The notes under the pieces were generated by a model. It ran no database searches. It saw nothing but the letters and a program-made list of their open reading frames with translations, and was not told the DNA's origin. A DNA stretch of 64,000 nucleotides, from assembly GCF_014652815.1 (NCBI RefSeq), contig NZ_BMZN01000005.1:126499-190498 (forward strand), written 5' to 3'. Shown here piece by piece: positions 50,415 to 58,813 of this stretch (the first letter of the stretch is position 1; every line of letters starts with the position of its first letter). Both the position numbers and the translations under genes were made by a program. This DNA comes from Alcaligenes pakistanensis (GTDB taxonomy: Bacteria; Pseudomonadota; Gammaproteobacteria; Burkholderiales; Burkholderiaceae_B).

Positions 50415-51752
50415 ATGATGGAAAAATATCGTGAGAACCCCCAGGCCATCCGCGAATTAGTACGCGAGGCCGAGGTCCACAAGGATTTGTACATCAGCCA
50501 GGAGCTGTTTGAACTGGAGATGGAGCAGCTGTTCGTCAATACCTGGGTCTACGTTGGTCATGCCAGCCAAGTGCCCAATAAAGGCGACTTCTACACCACC
50601 ACGGTTGGTAATGAGTCCGTCATTATGGTGCGTCATACCGATGACAGCATCCGCGTGCTCTACAACCGTTGCCCGCACAAAGGCGTGCAAGTGGCCGGCG
50701 AGACCTGTGGCAATACGGGCAAATTCTTCCGTTGTCCCTACCATGCCTGGACCTTTAAGACCGACGGCTCCCTGCTGTCCATCCCCTTGAAGAAAGGCTA
50801 CGAGAACACCGGCTTTGAATGTACCGAAGGCAGCAAAGGCATGGCCGCTGTCCAGAACGTGCAGGTGTACCGCGATTTCGTGTTCTGTCGTCTGGCTGAC
50901 GAAGGCGTGAGCTTTGAAGACTTCTTTGGCGAGTCCCTGAGCACTATCGACAATATGGTGGATCGCTCGCCTGAAGGCCGCCTGGAAGTGGCCGGTGGTG
51001 TGATGCGCTACATGCACCAGTGCAACTGGAAAATGCTGGTCGATAACCAGACCGATACCTGTCACCCCATGGTGGCGCATGAGTCTTCGGCGGGTACCGC
51101 CGTGAAAGCCTGGGAAGCCGCCCCTGCGGGTACCCCCAAGCCTATGGCTGTGGAATTGTTTGCCCCTTTCATGTCGCCTTACGAGTTCTACGAAGGCATG
51201 GGCATTCGTGTCTGGGAAAACGGCCACGGCCATACCGGCGTCAGCAATTCCATCCATGCTGATTACTCGGAAATCCCTGGCTACTGGGATCAGATGGTTG
51301 AAACCTATGGGGAAGAACGCGCCAAAGCCATTTTGGGCGATACGCGTCACAACACCTGTTATTTCCCCAACATCATGGTCAAAGGCCCGATCCAGACCTT
51401 GCGTTTGTTCAAGCCCATTGCAGCGGATAAAACCCTGGTGGAGTCCTGGACCTTCCGTCTGGTGGGTGCGCCTGACACCTTCCTGGAACGTACCCTGATG
51501 TACAACCGCCTGATCAACGCACCGACCTCTATGGTCGGCCACGATGATCTGGAAATGTACGAACGTGCCCAGCAAGGTTTGCAGTCGCGTGGTCGCGACT
51601 GGATGAACCTGGCCCGTTTGGTGGAAAAAGACGAAGACCAGCAAAAGAACGTGGTGATCAACGGCACCAGCGAAATGCAGATGCGCGCCCAGTTCCGTGC
51701 CTGGTTGAAGTTCATGCTGCCCGAGCAGCAGGCTAAACAAGAAGAGGAATGA
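50415..51752 (+). CDS. Rieske dioxygenase alpha subunit (putative indole-3-acetate oxygenase)
   Basis: 445-residue catalytic subunit. Rieske ligands C86-x-H88 and C107-x2-H110; the mononuclear iron site is DNQTDTCHPMVAH with H217 and H222 (H-x4-H) and the bridging aspartate D214. Unlike the phthalate-type oxygenase at 1997, it has a beta subunit. Two-subunit Rieske oxygenases with a ferredoxin-reductase fusion hydroxylate benzoates, anthranilate and, in the iac and iad loci, indole-3-acetate. The genes around it (isatin-hydrolase-like, CoA ligase, aldolase-like pair) make indole-3-acetate my first choice; anthranilate is the main alternative. Confidence 0.85.
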   Translation: MMEKYRENPQAIRELVREAEVHKDLYISQELFELEMEQLFVNTWVYVGHASQVPNKGDFYTTTVGNESVIMVRHTDDSIRVLYNRCPHKGVQVAGETCGNTGKFFRCPYHAWTFKTDGSLLSIPLKKGYENTGFECTEGSKGMAAVQNVQVYRDFVFCRLADEGVSFEDFFGESLSTIDNMVDRSPEGRLEVAGGVMRYMHQCNWKMLVDNQTDTCHPMVAHESSAGTAVKAWEAAPAGTPKPMAVELFAPFMSPYEFYEGMGIRVWENGHGHTGVSNSIHADYSEIPGYWDQMVETYGEERAKAILGDTRHNTCYFPNIMVKGPIQTLRLFKPIAADKTLVESWTFRLVGAPDTFLERTLMYNRLINAPTSMVGHDDLEMYERAQQGLQSRGRDWMNLARLVEKDEDQQKNVVINGTSEMQMRAQFRAWLKFMLPEQQAKQEEE

Positions 51753-51754
51753 CC

Positions 51755-52237
51755 ATGAGCGAAATCAGCCGTCAGGCCCTGATCGATTTTGTGTATGCGG
51801 AAGCCCGCCTGCTGGACGAACAGCGCTACGAGCAATGGCTCGACCTGTTCACAGAGGATGGCTACTACTGGATGCCCTTGGTGCACGATCAGCAAGACGC
51901 CCGTTTGCATGCGTCTCTGATGCACGAGGACAAGCTCTTGCTGCGTATCCGTGTGGAACGTCTGGCAGGCCGCCGTACCTTTTCTCAGCAGCCCAAAAGC
52001 CGCAGCCATCATTTGATCCAGCAGCCCACTGTGGAAAGCATGGACGAAGAAAAAGGCGAATACACGGTGCGTTGTGCCTTCCACTACACGGAAACGCGCG
52101 GCGACAACCAAGACATTTATGTAGGTTGGAATACCTATACCCTGGTGCGCCAGGACGACGCTTTGAAGATCCGTCTGAAACGGGTGGATCTGCTTAATTG
52201 CGACGCGCCTTTCGGCAATATCCAGTTGTTTATGTGA
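51755..52237 (+). CDS. Rieske dioxygenase beta subunit
   Basis: 160-residue small subunit of the SnoaL/NTF2-like fold that forms the alpha3-beta3 oxygenase. FVYAEARLLDEQRYEQWLDLFTEDGYYWMPL is the typical N-terminal helix-strand region of these subunits. Two ATGs exist; 51755 has GAGGA at the right distance, while 51749 overlaps the alpha stop. It plays a structural role. Confidence 0.92.
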   Translation: MSEISRQALIDFVYAEARLLDEQRYEQWLDLFTEDGYYWMPLVHDQQDARLHASLMHEDKLLLRIRVERLAGRRTFSQQPKSRSHHLIQQPTVESMDEEKGEYTVRCAFHYTETRGDNQDIYVGWNTYTLVRQDDALKIRLKRVDLLNCDAPFGNIQLFM

Positions 52238-52256
52238 CAGGACAGGAGAATTTTTG

Positions 52257-53888
52257 ATGGCCAACACCACGGTCTACCAGGCTTTTCGAGACACCGCCCA
52301 ACAATGGGGCGACAAGCCATTTGTATGTACCCTGCCTGAGACCGCCGAGATCTACGGTATTGAAGCGGGCGAGCTGACCTATGGTCAGGCTCTGGAGCGT
52401 ATCGACGCCTTGCGCGCTGGTTACGCCGCCGCTGGCTACGGCCACGGCCACCGTGTCGGTATCCTGCTGGAAAACCGCCCGGTGTTCTTCCTGCACTGGT
52501 TTGCACTGAACAGCCTGGGTGTGTCTATTGTGCCGATCAACCCGGATCTGCGTGCTGCCGAGCTGGAATACCTGATCGGCCATTCGGAAATGATCATGGC
52601 GATTGCCCTGCCCAGTCGTCACCAGGATCTGGTGGAAGCGGCTCAGCGTGCCGGTCAGCCGTTTGCCATCATGGCCGATGGTGATGTGCCCCCTATGGTG
52701 GAGCGCGCCGCCTCCCGTTCCTGTGACATTCCTGATGAAAACAGCGAATGTGCCCTGCTGTACACCTCTGGCACCACAGGCCGCCCCAAGGGCTGCATGC
52801 TGGCCAACCAGTACTTCCATTACGCCGGTGAGTGGTATCGCGACATTGGCGGCCTGGTTTCGCTGGAGCATGGCAAAGAGCGCATGCTGACCCCGTTGCC
52901 TCTGTTCCACATGAATGCGATGGCCTGCTCGACGATGGCCATGATTAAGACCGGCGGTTGTCTGATCTCTCTGGACCGTTTCCACCCACGCAGCTGGTGG
53001 GATTCGGTGCGCGATTCCGGAGCAACCGTGGTGCATTACCTGGGCGTGATGCCAGCCATTCTGATGAAGGCGGCCGCCAGCGAAAAAGACCGTGAACACA
53101 GCGTGCGCTTTGGCTTTGGCGCCGGTGTGGACCGTGGTCTGCATCCTATCTTTGAAGAGCGCTTTGGTTTCCCCCTGCTGGAAGCCTGGGCCATGACCGA
53201 AACCGGCGCGGGTGCCAGCATCATCGCCAACCACGAGCCACGTCACATCGGCACTTCCTGCTTCGGCAAGGAAATGCCCGTCGTGGAAGTGCTGTTGCGT
53301 AAAGACGATGGCGAACCGGCCCAAGCCGGTGAAAACGGCGAGCTGCTGGTGCGCTCGGCGGGTGACAACCCACGTTACGGCTTTTTCTCCGGCTACTGGA
53401 AAGATCCAGCAGCGACTGACGAAGCCTGGGAAGGCGGCTGGTTCCACACGGGCGACATTGTTTGCCGTGACGAAGAAGGCTACCTACACTTTGTGGACCG
53501 CAAAAAGAACGTGATCCGTCGCAGTGGCGAGAACATCGCTGCCGTGGAAGTGGAAAACATCATGCAGCAGCACCCACTGGTGCGTTCCATTGCCGTGGCC
53601 GCCGTGCCTGACGCGATCCGTGGCGACGAAGTGATGGCGCTGGTGGTACCCCACAATCCAATCGAAACCCAGGAACAGCGCGAACAGGCTGCCCAGGAAA
53701 TAGTGCAGTGGGGGTTGACCCAGCTGGCCTACTTCAAGGTGCCCGGTTACGTCCTGTTTGTGGATGCCCTGCCGCTGACCTCGACCAACAAGATTCAGCG
53801 CGGTGAGCTGAAAACGGTTGCTCTGGCCGCCTTGGAAAACCCAGCCTGCGTGAACACGAATCACCTGAAAAAACGTCAGGAGGCCTAA
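52257..53888 (+). CDS. AMP-forming acyl-CoA ligase
   Basis: 543-residue ANL ligase: ALLYTSGTTGRPKGCMLAN near residue 165, AWAMTETGAG, HTGDIVCRDEEGYLHFVDRKKN and the final lysine in TSTNKIQRGEL. It starts 19 bases after the beta subunit and ends five bases before the thiolase-fold gene, so its CoA ester is probably the substrate of that protein. In the proposed route it activates dioxindole-3-acetate; benzoate- or carnitine-type ligases are alternative family matches. AGGAG lies eight bases before ATG 52257; a TTG precedes it directly. Confidence 0.9.
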   Translation: MANTTVYQAFRDTAQQWGDKPFVCTLPETAEIYGIEAGELTYGQALERIDALRAGYAAAGYGHGHRVGILLENRPVFFLHWFALNSLGVSIVPINPDLRAAELEYLIGHSEMIMAIALPSRHQDLVEAAQRAGQPFAIMADGDVPPMVERAASRSCDIPDENSECALLYTSGTTGRPKGCMLANQYFHYAGEWYRDIGGLVSLEHGKERMLTPLPLFHMNAMACSTMAMIKTGGCLISLDRFHPRSWWDSVRDSGATVVHYLGVMPAILMKAAASEKDREHSVRFGFGAGVDRGLHPIFEERFGFPLLEAWAMTETGAGASIIANHEPRHIGTSCFGKEMPVVEVLLRKDDGEPAQAGENGELLVRSAGDNPRYGFFSGYWKDPAATDEAWEGGWFHTGDIVCRDEEGYLHFVDRKKNVIRRSGENIAAVEVENIMQQHPLVRSIAVAAVPDAIRGDEVMALVVPHNPIETQEQREQAAQEIVQWGLTQLAYFKVPGYVLFVDALPLTSTNKIQRGELKTVALAALENPACVNTNHLKKRQEA

Positions 53889-53892
53889 GCCC

Positions 53893-55074
53893 ATGGCCTT
53901 GCCGCAACAAGCCCGCCTGGGCTACGACGATGTGGTGCTGGTTGCTCCGGTAACCATCCCTTACGAGCGCCATTCCGAGCAGACTGCCCATTGGTGGCTG
54001 GGTGCGGCATTGGGCCAGTTGCTGGCCCAATCCGGCCTGAAGAAAGCCGATGTAGACGGCGTGTGCGTGTCCAGCTTCACGCTGGGCTCGGACACTGCTG
54101 TAGGCGTCATGCAGCATTTTCAGATGAGCCCGCGCTGGCTGGACCATATTCCTATGGGTGGGGCCAGCGGCGTGGTAGCCATGCGTCGTGCGGCTCGCGC
54201 TGTGCAGTGTGGTGATGCGTCGATTGTGGCGTGTATTGCCGGCGATACCAATCAGCGTGAGTCCTTCAAGAACACGGTGTCGGGCTTTTCGCGTTTCTCG
54301 CAGGATGCCGTCTACCCTTACGGTGCCGGTGGTCCCAATGCCAGCTTTGCGCTGCTGACGGACTACTACATGCGTCACTACGGTGCCACGCGTGAAGACT
54401 TCGGCAAGCTGTGCGTCGCCCAGCGCGACAATGCGCTGCGCAACCCGCACGCCTTGATGAAAAAACCGCTGACGCTGGAACAGTACATGGAGGCACGCGT
54501 CATTGCTGACCCTATCCATCTGTTCGATTGCGTGATGCCCTGCGCCGGAGCCGAAGGCTACCTGGTCATGCGCCGTGAGCAGGCTGAAGCACTGGGCCTG
54601 TCTTATGTGCGTATCCGCTCCACCATCGAACGTCACAACGCCTTCCCGGAAGACGCTGTGCAGCATCGCGGTGGTTGGGCCATGGATAAGGACGCCTTCT
54701 ATGAACACGCGGGCCTTAGCCCGGCAGACGTGGGTTTCATGGAAACCTACGATGACTATCCCGTTATCAACGTCTTGCAGTTTGAAGACCTGGGATTTTG
54801 CGCCAAGGGCGAAGGCCCTGAGTTCATCCGCAAGAACAGCTTTACCGTGGATGGCAGCTTTCCCTTCAATACCAGCGGCGGCCAGCTGTCGGTAGGCCAA
54901 GCCGGTGCAGCCGGTGGCTATCTGGGTCTGGTTCAGGCCCTGCGCCAATTGACCGATACCGCAGGCGACACGCAAGTGGCTAATGCCCGCATCGGTCTGG
55001 TGTCCGGCTTTGGCATGATTAACTACGACCGTGGCATTTGTACTGCTGCGGCCTTGCTGGAACGGGGGCAGTGA
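53893..55074 (+). CDS. Thiolase-fold protein without thiolase cysteine (putative Ltp2-like retro-aldolase)
   Basis: 393-residue member of the SCP2-thiolase/Ltp2 branch. The nucleophile position, normally C in a CASG context, is glycine (PMGGASG, G90), and the C-terminal GHP histidine is absent (SVGQAGAAGG, 333-342). The usual HDCF motif reads TYDDYPV with Y286. Loss of cysteine with a tyrosine at this place is what is known of the steroid side-chain aldolase Ltp2, which needs a DUF35 partner; such a partner follows here. I infer retro-aldol cleavage of a 3-hydroxyacyl-CoA, e.g. dioxindole-3-acetyl-CoA to isatin and acetyl-CoA, instead of Claisen thiolysis. Confidence 0.75.
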   Translation: MALPQQARLGYDDVVLVAPVTIPYERHSEQTAHWWLGAALGQLLAQSGLKKADVDGVCVSSFTLGSDTAVGVMQHFQMSPRWLDHIPMGGASGVVAMRRAARAVQCGDASIVACIAGDTNQRESFKNTVSGFSRFSQDAVYPYGAGGPNASFALLTDYYMRHYGATREDFGKLCVAQRDNALRNPHALMKKPLTLEQYMEARVIADPIHLFDCVMPCAGAEGYLVMRREQAEALGLSYVRIRSTIERHNAFPEDAVQHRGGWAMDKDAFYEHAGLSPADVGFMETYDDYPVINVLQFEDLGFCAKGEGPEFIRKNSFTVDGSFPFNTSGGQLSVGQAGAAGGYLGLVQALRQLTDTAGDTQVANARIGLVSGFGMINYDRGICTAAALLERGQ

Positions 55075-55475
55075 TGAGCGATACCCAAATCTTGCCACCG
55101 GGCGCACGCAGCGCCACGGCAATCGGACTGACCGAGGCCGCCCAGCGCGGCGAATTCGCCCTGCAAGTGTGCCCGTCCTGCGGCACGGTGCAATACCCCG
55201 CACGCGATGTTTGCGGCCATTGCCTGCACACCACGCTGAACTGGAAAACCGTAGCGGATACCGGCGTGCTGCGTGCCACGACCACCTTGCATCACAGCAA
55301 CGAACCCTACTTTCAGGCACGACTGCCCTGGCGTATCGGCACCGTTCAGCTGGACTGCGGCCCGTTTGCCATCGCCCACTTGCCTGAAGGCGGGCAGGCC
55401 GATGAGAACGTGCGTCTGAGTCTGGAACTGGATGCCGGTGGCGTAGCCGTGCTGGTGGCGCGCCCTGCGCCTTGA
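55074..55475 (+). CDS. DUF35 OB-fold Zn-ribbon protein, partner of the thiolase-fold protein
   Basis: 133-residue protein with a zinc ribbon CPSCGTVQYPARDVCGHC (residues 33-50 region) followed by an OB-fold domain binding acyl-CoA. DUF35 proteins form stable complexes with thiolase-like partners, for example ChsH2-Ltp2 and BbsA-BbsB. The ATG overlaps the stop of the thiolase-fold gene by one base, fitting a 1:1 complex. Confidence 0.87.
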   Translation: MSDTQILPPGARSATAIGLTEAAQRGEFALQVCPSCGTVQYPARDVCGHCLHTTLNWKTVADTGVLRATTTLHHSNEPYFQARLPWRIGTVQLDCGPFAIAHLPEGGQADENVRLSLELDAGGVAVLVARPAP

Positions 55476-55496
55476 ATTTGCCTGGAGACAATCAAG

Positions 55497-56228
55497 ATGA
55501 CACAAGCTCAATACACCGCCATCGTGACGGGCGGCAGCACCGGTATTGGTGAAGACATTTGCCGCAAGATGCTGGATCAGGGTTACACCGTGGTGTGCAT
55601 GGCGCGTAACGTCCTGCCCTGGACGCACGAGCGTCTGCACTGCGTGCAAGTAGATTTGCTGGATGCCGTGGCAACTGAAAAAGCCGCTAAAGATATTGCC
55701 GCACGCTTTGAAGTCACCCACTTCATCCACAACGCTGGCGTGATTTGGCCTGCCTTGCTGGATGAGGTTAAATTGGAAGACTTGCAGGGCCTGACTCAGA
55801 TTCACCTGGGCGCTGCCTTGCAGATTACCCAGGCCGTGGTTCCCGGCATGCGCGAGCGCCACTTTGGCCGCATCGTATTGATGTCCTCGCGTGGCGCGCT
55901 GGGTCTGCAAACCCGTACCGCCTATGCCGCGACCAAGGCAGGCATGTTGGGCATGGCCCGCACCTGGGCGCTGGAATTGGCGGACCAAGGCATTACCGTT
56001 AACGTGATTGCCCCCGGCCCCATCACCACCAATATGTTTTACGACGTGGTCGAAGCCGGCAGCGAACGCGAAGCCAAGCTGGCCGCCTCCATCCCTGTGA
56101 AGCGTTTGGGCCGTGCGGATGATATCAGCCGCGCCACCATGTTCTTCTCGGACCCTGAAAACAGCTTCATCACCGGCCAGACCCTGTATGTCTGCGGTGG
56201 CGCCAGCGTGGGTACGCTGACAATCTGA
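55497..56228 (+). CDS. Short-chain dehydrogenase/reductase
   Basis: 243-residue classical SDR: TGGSTGIG near residue 11, NAG motif IHNAGVIWPALL, catalytic serine in MSSRGALG and YAATK (Y-x3-K). The C-terminal APGPITTNMF and ITGQTLYVCGG segments are typical. Last gene of the Rieske operon. Its role in the pathway is open: oxidation of a hydroxyl or dihydrodiol intermediate after the dioxygenase is possible. Related SDRs occur in iac/iad auxin loci as I recall. Confidence 0.87.
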   Translation: MTQAQYTAIVTGGSTGIGEDICRKMLDQGYTVVCMARNVLPWTHERLHCVQVDLLDAVATEKAAKDIAARFEVTHFIHNAGVIWPALLDEVKLEDLQGLTQIHLGAALQITQAVVPGMRERHFGRIVLMSSRGALGLQTRTAYAATKAGMLGMARTWALELADQGITVNVIAPGPITTNMFYDVVEAGSEREAKLAASIPVKRLGRADDISRATMFFSDPENSFITGQTLYVCGGASVGTLTI

Positions 56229-56278
56229 TCAGACCCGATAGTGCGGTGATCCTGTTCTGATCGTTATGCACGGCATTC

Positions 56279-56355
56279 AACCCCTTGGGAAATGCACTGG
56301 ATTTCAACAGTTAGACACTGCTCTAACTTCGGGACCAGTTCATAACCAAGGGGTT
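56279..56355. ncRNA. Branched inverted-repeat element of unknown identity
   Basis: Outer arms AACCCCTTGG (56279-56288) and CCAAGGGGTT (56346-56355) pair perfectly over 10 bp. Inside are two further hairpins: GAAAT/ATTTC (56289-56305) and AGTTAGA/TCTAACT (56309-56328, seven bp with a six-base loop). The total length of 77 bases and the multi-arm form recall a tRNA, but there is no T-loop consensus, and loop sizes do not fit. It may be a small RNA, a degraded tRNA-like sequence or a recombination site. Confidence 0.3.
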
Positions 56356-56769
56356 TGTTGTTTGGGACCTTGGATGGCCCGCCAGGGGCTGCCTTAATAC
56401 AAGGATGTATCTGAGCGACTCCACAAACGGTGGGCTCTATGCCCAACTATCGAGAGGCCGTTCCATTACGTACTCTTTTTTTGTTGTCTGAAAGAAACTG
56501 ACTTCACTCTTTCTACGTGAGTTGCTAGGGGTCTAAACCGGCCTTTTAGTGGTTTTTTGTCACTTTCAAGCGTTAATCTCATCCTGCTTGATAGGGGCCG
56601 AAGCCAATGTGCGCGCCGGTTCCACCGGGTTTACCCCAGCTCTTGAACAGAGTGATAGCGACACTTTGCGACCGTATTTCTTGCCATGTGAGACCGCAAC
56701 CCCGAATCCATGATTTTGGATGGAATTAAGGGTTTCTTTCTATTTACCTGGATTTGTTCATCTATAAAC

Positions 56770-56786
56770 TATTTAGAACAGAAATA
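56770..56786. promoter_or_regulatory. TATTTAG-type operator, copy D (before TRAP genes)
   Basis: TATTTAGAACAGAAATA has inverted TATTT/AAATA arms with a 7-base spacer and follows TATAAAC, as the other copies follow TAAA. It lies 80 bases upstream of the dctQ start. This is the weakest of the five copies. Confidence 0.35.
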
Positions 56787-56865
56787 TAACAATGCGTCCC
56801 TGTTTTCAGGGGCGCATGATGACCCAAAAAACTGGCCTGTCCGGGCCGAAATGAGTGGAGCTGTA

Positions 56866-57369
56866 ATGAACGACGATCTGCCAGGAATGGAGCTGGTGCG
56901 TTCACGTGGAGTGGTACGAGTTGTAGAGACAATTCTGGATACTGCCTGTGTGGTCATCTTGGTCCTGATGACAGGGATCACAACCGTGGATGTAATAGGC
57001 CGGTATGTATTCCATGCCCCTTTATTGGGTGCGTATGAAGCCAGCGAACTCTTGCTGGGCGTGCTGATTTTTGCGGCCTTGCCGCGTGTCACCTGGCACC
57101 AGCAGCATTTAACCGTCAGTCTGATTGATGCCTGGCTGGGCCCTATGGCCCGTCGTATCCAGCAATTCGTGATTAATGTCACGTCCACGGTCATGTTAGC
57201 TGTGCTGACTGTGTACCTGTGGAATCACGCCAATGAGCTGGCCGGCTACGGTGATATGAGCAATGCCTTGCAAGTGCCCATCGCCCCATTCGCCTACATC
57301 ATTGCCATCATGACCGGCATCGCCACTCTGGCTGCGTTGCTTCAGGTTTTTCGCTCTCCCCGCCGATAA
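56866..57369 (+). CDS. TRAP transporter small permease DctQ
   Basis: 167-residue membrane protein with four hydrophobic segments; VIGRYVFHAPLLGAYEASELLLGVLIFAAL is the typical DctQ core. GGAG lies five bases before ATG 56866; ATG 56851 is a possible alternative. First gene of a TRAP operon that follows the Rieske operon and probably imports its substrate. Confidence 0.88.
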   Translation: MNDDLPGMELVRSRGVVRVVETILDTACVVILVLMTGITTVDVIGRYVFHAPLLGAYEASELLLGVLIFAALPRVTWHQQHLTVSLIDAWLGPMARRIQQFVINVTSTVMLAVLTVYLWNHANELAGYGDMSNALQVPIAPFAYIIAIMTGIATLAALLQVFRSPRR

Positions 57370-57384
57370 AGACGGAGTTTTTTC

Positions 57385-58674
57385 ATGTTGATTTCTATTA
57401 TCGGACTGGCTGTCCTCTTGGGTAGCTTGTTTTTGGGTTTGCCCATTGCCTGGGGCATGCTGCTGGTTGGCACGCTGGGTTTTGCTTTTTTCACAGGCAT
57501 GGAAGCGGCCTTGAGCATGGCGGCGCAGACCAGCTATGACACCGCAATGAGCTACAGCTTTACCGTTTTGCCGCTGTTCATTCTGATGGGCAATCTGGTG
57601 AACGCCTCGGGCCTGTCCAAAGACCTGTACAAAGCCGCTAACGCCTTTATTGGTCATTTGCGTGGTGGTCTGGCCATGGCGACTATTGTTGCCTGTGGTG
57701 CCTTTAGCGCGCTTTGTGGCTCCAGTATGGCTACTACAGCGGCCATGGGTCGCGTGGCCATGCCCAATATGCGCAAGTACAACTACGACGACCGCCTGGC
57801 CACTGGCAGTATTGCAGCGGGCGGCACCTTGGGCATTTTGATTCCGCCCAGCGTGATGATGGTGGTCTACGGTATCTTGACCGAGACCGACATTGGCAAG
57901 CTGTTTGCCGCTGGCTTTTTGCCCGGCATGGTCGCCATGCTGATGTATCTGATTACGGTCATGATCATTACCGCGATCAACCCCAACCTGGGCCGTCCTG
58001 GTGAAAAAGCCAGCTGGCGCGAGCGCTTTGAGGCCACCAAAGGTGTGATGGCCATCACCGTGCTGTTTGTGGTGATCATGGGTGGTATCTACGGTGGTGT
58101 TTTCACCCCGACCGAAGCAGCGGGTATTGGTGCTGCAGCGACCTTCTTGCTGACCTTGAAGCGCCGTGGCTGGCAGCCACGCATGTACCTGACGGTGCTG
58201 ATTGAAGCGGCGCAAACCACGGCCATCATGTTTGCCCTGGTGATCGGTGCTTTGGTATTCACCAACTTCCTGACGGTAGCGGGCCTGCCCAATCAATTGC
58301 TGGGTTTCATCCAGGGCATTGATGTCTCGCCCATTGTGGTGATCCTGATTATTTGTGCCATTTACCTGGTTCTGGGTTGCTTCCTGGAAACCATGTCCAT
58401 GGTCATGCTGACCGTGCCGATCTTCTACCCGATCGTAGCCTCCTTGGGCTTTGACCTGGTGTGGTTCGGAATCATCGTGGTGGTGGCGGCTGAAATCAGC
58501 CTGATTACCCCGCCCCTGGGCCTGAATATTTTCATGATCAAAAACGTGATGCCTGATGTTCCTTTGGGCACCATCATCCGGGGTGTTACACCCTTTGTCA
58601 TGATGGATATCTTGCGTTTGTTGTTGCTGGTGTTTGTCCCTTGGATTGTTCTGGTCATCCCGAACAGTATGTAA
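57385..58674 (+). CDS. TRAP transporter large permease DctM
   Basis: 429-residue permease with about twelve membrane segments. SMATTAAMGRVAMPNMRKYNYDDRLATGSIAAGGTLG (quoted as landmarks: SMATTAAMG and AAGGTLGILIPPS) is the DctM sodium/substrate region, and GLNIFMIKNV occurs near the end. It starts 15 bases after dctQ. Confidence 0.92.
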   Translation: MLISIIGLAVLLGSLFLGLPIAWGMLLVGTLGFAFFTGMEAALSMAAQTSYDTAMSYSFTVLPLFILMGNLVNASGLSKDLYKAANAFIGHLRGGLAMATIVACGAFSALCGSSMATTAAMGRVAMPNMRKYNYDDRLATGSIAAGGTLGILIPPSVMMVVYGILTETDIGKLFAAGFLPGMVAMLMYLITVMIITAINPNLGRPGEKASWRERFEATKGVMAITVLFVVIMGGIYGGVFTPTEAAGIGAAATFLLTLKRRGWQPRMYLTVLIEAAQTTAIMFALVIGALVFTNFLTVAGLPNQLLGFIQGIDVSPIVVILIICAIYLVLGCFLETMSMVMLTVPIFYPIVASLGFDLVWFGIIVVVAAEISLITPPLGLNIFMIKNVMPDVPLGTIIRGVTPFVMMDILRLLLLVFVPWIVLVIPNSM

Positions 58675-58813
58675 ACCTGGCCCGGATGCAGGTGTGATCC
58701 AGGCAGCAGTAAAGCCGCTGAGCATGCAGGCCCAGTCCTGTTGTCAGTCTTTCAAGCGGCCAAGACGTCGGGTTGTCATGGCCCGGCAGCAAAATAATTT
58801 ACGAGGAGTCGAG

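Larger units (their letters stand above)
56229..56865. other. 637-bp intergenic region with lower GC
   Basis: No convincing gene was seen. It holds a nested hairpin element (56279-56355), weak U-rich stem-loops around 56535-56560, the ATCCA/TGGAT repeat near 56706, and the promoter and TATTTAG-type motif of the TRAP operon. Base composition is clearly more AT-rich than the genes on either side. Remnants of a mobile element are possible, but I recognise no transposase or terminal repeat. Confidence 0.6.

Noticed and set aside
52257-55074. Interpreting ligase plus thiolase-fold gene as ordinary beta-oxidation
   Set aside because: The thiolase cysteine and histidine are missing and no acyl-CoA dehydrogenase or hydratase gene is present in that operon.
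56279-56355. Reading the branched element as a functional tRNA
   Set aside because: There is no GTTCRAAYC T-loop, the presumed anticodon loop has six bases and no CCA-compatible 3' end is seen. Kept only as a structured element of unknown identity.
56264-56446. A 60-codon open frame on the minus strand in the intergenic region
   Set aside because: It is short, covers the inverted-repeat element, has no ribosome site, and its protein has no family resemblance.
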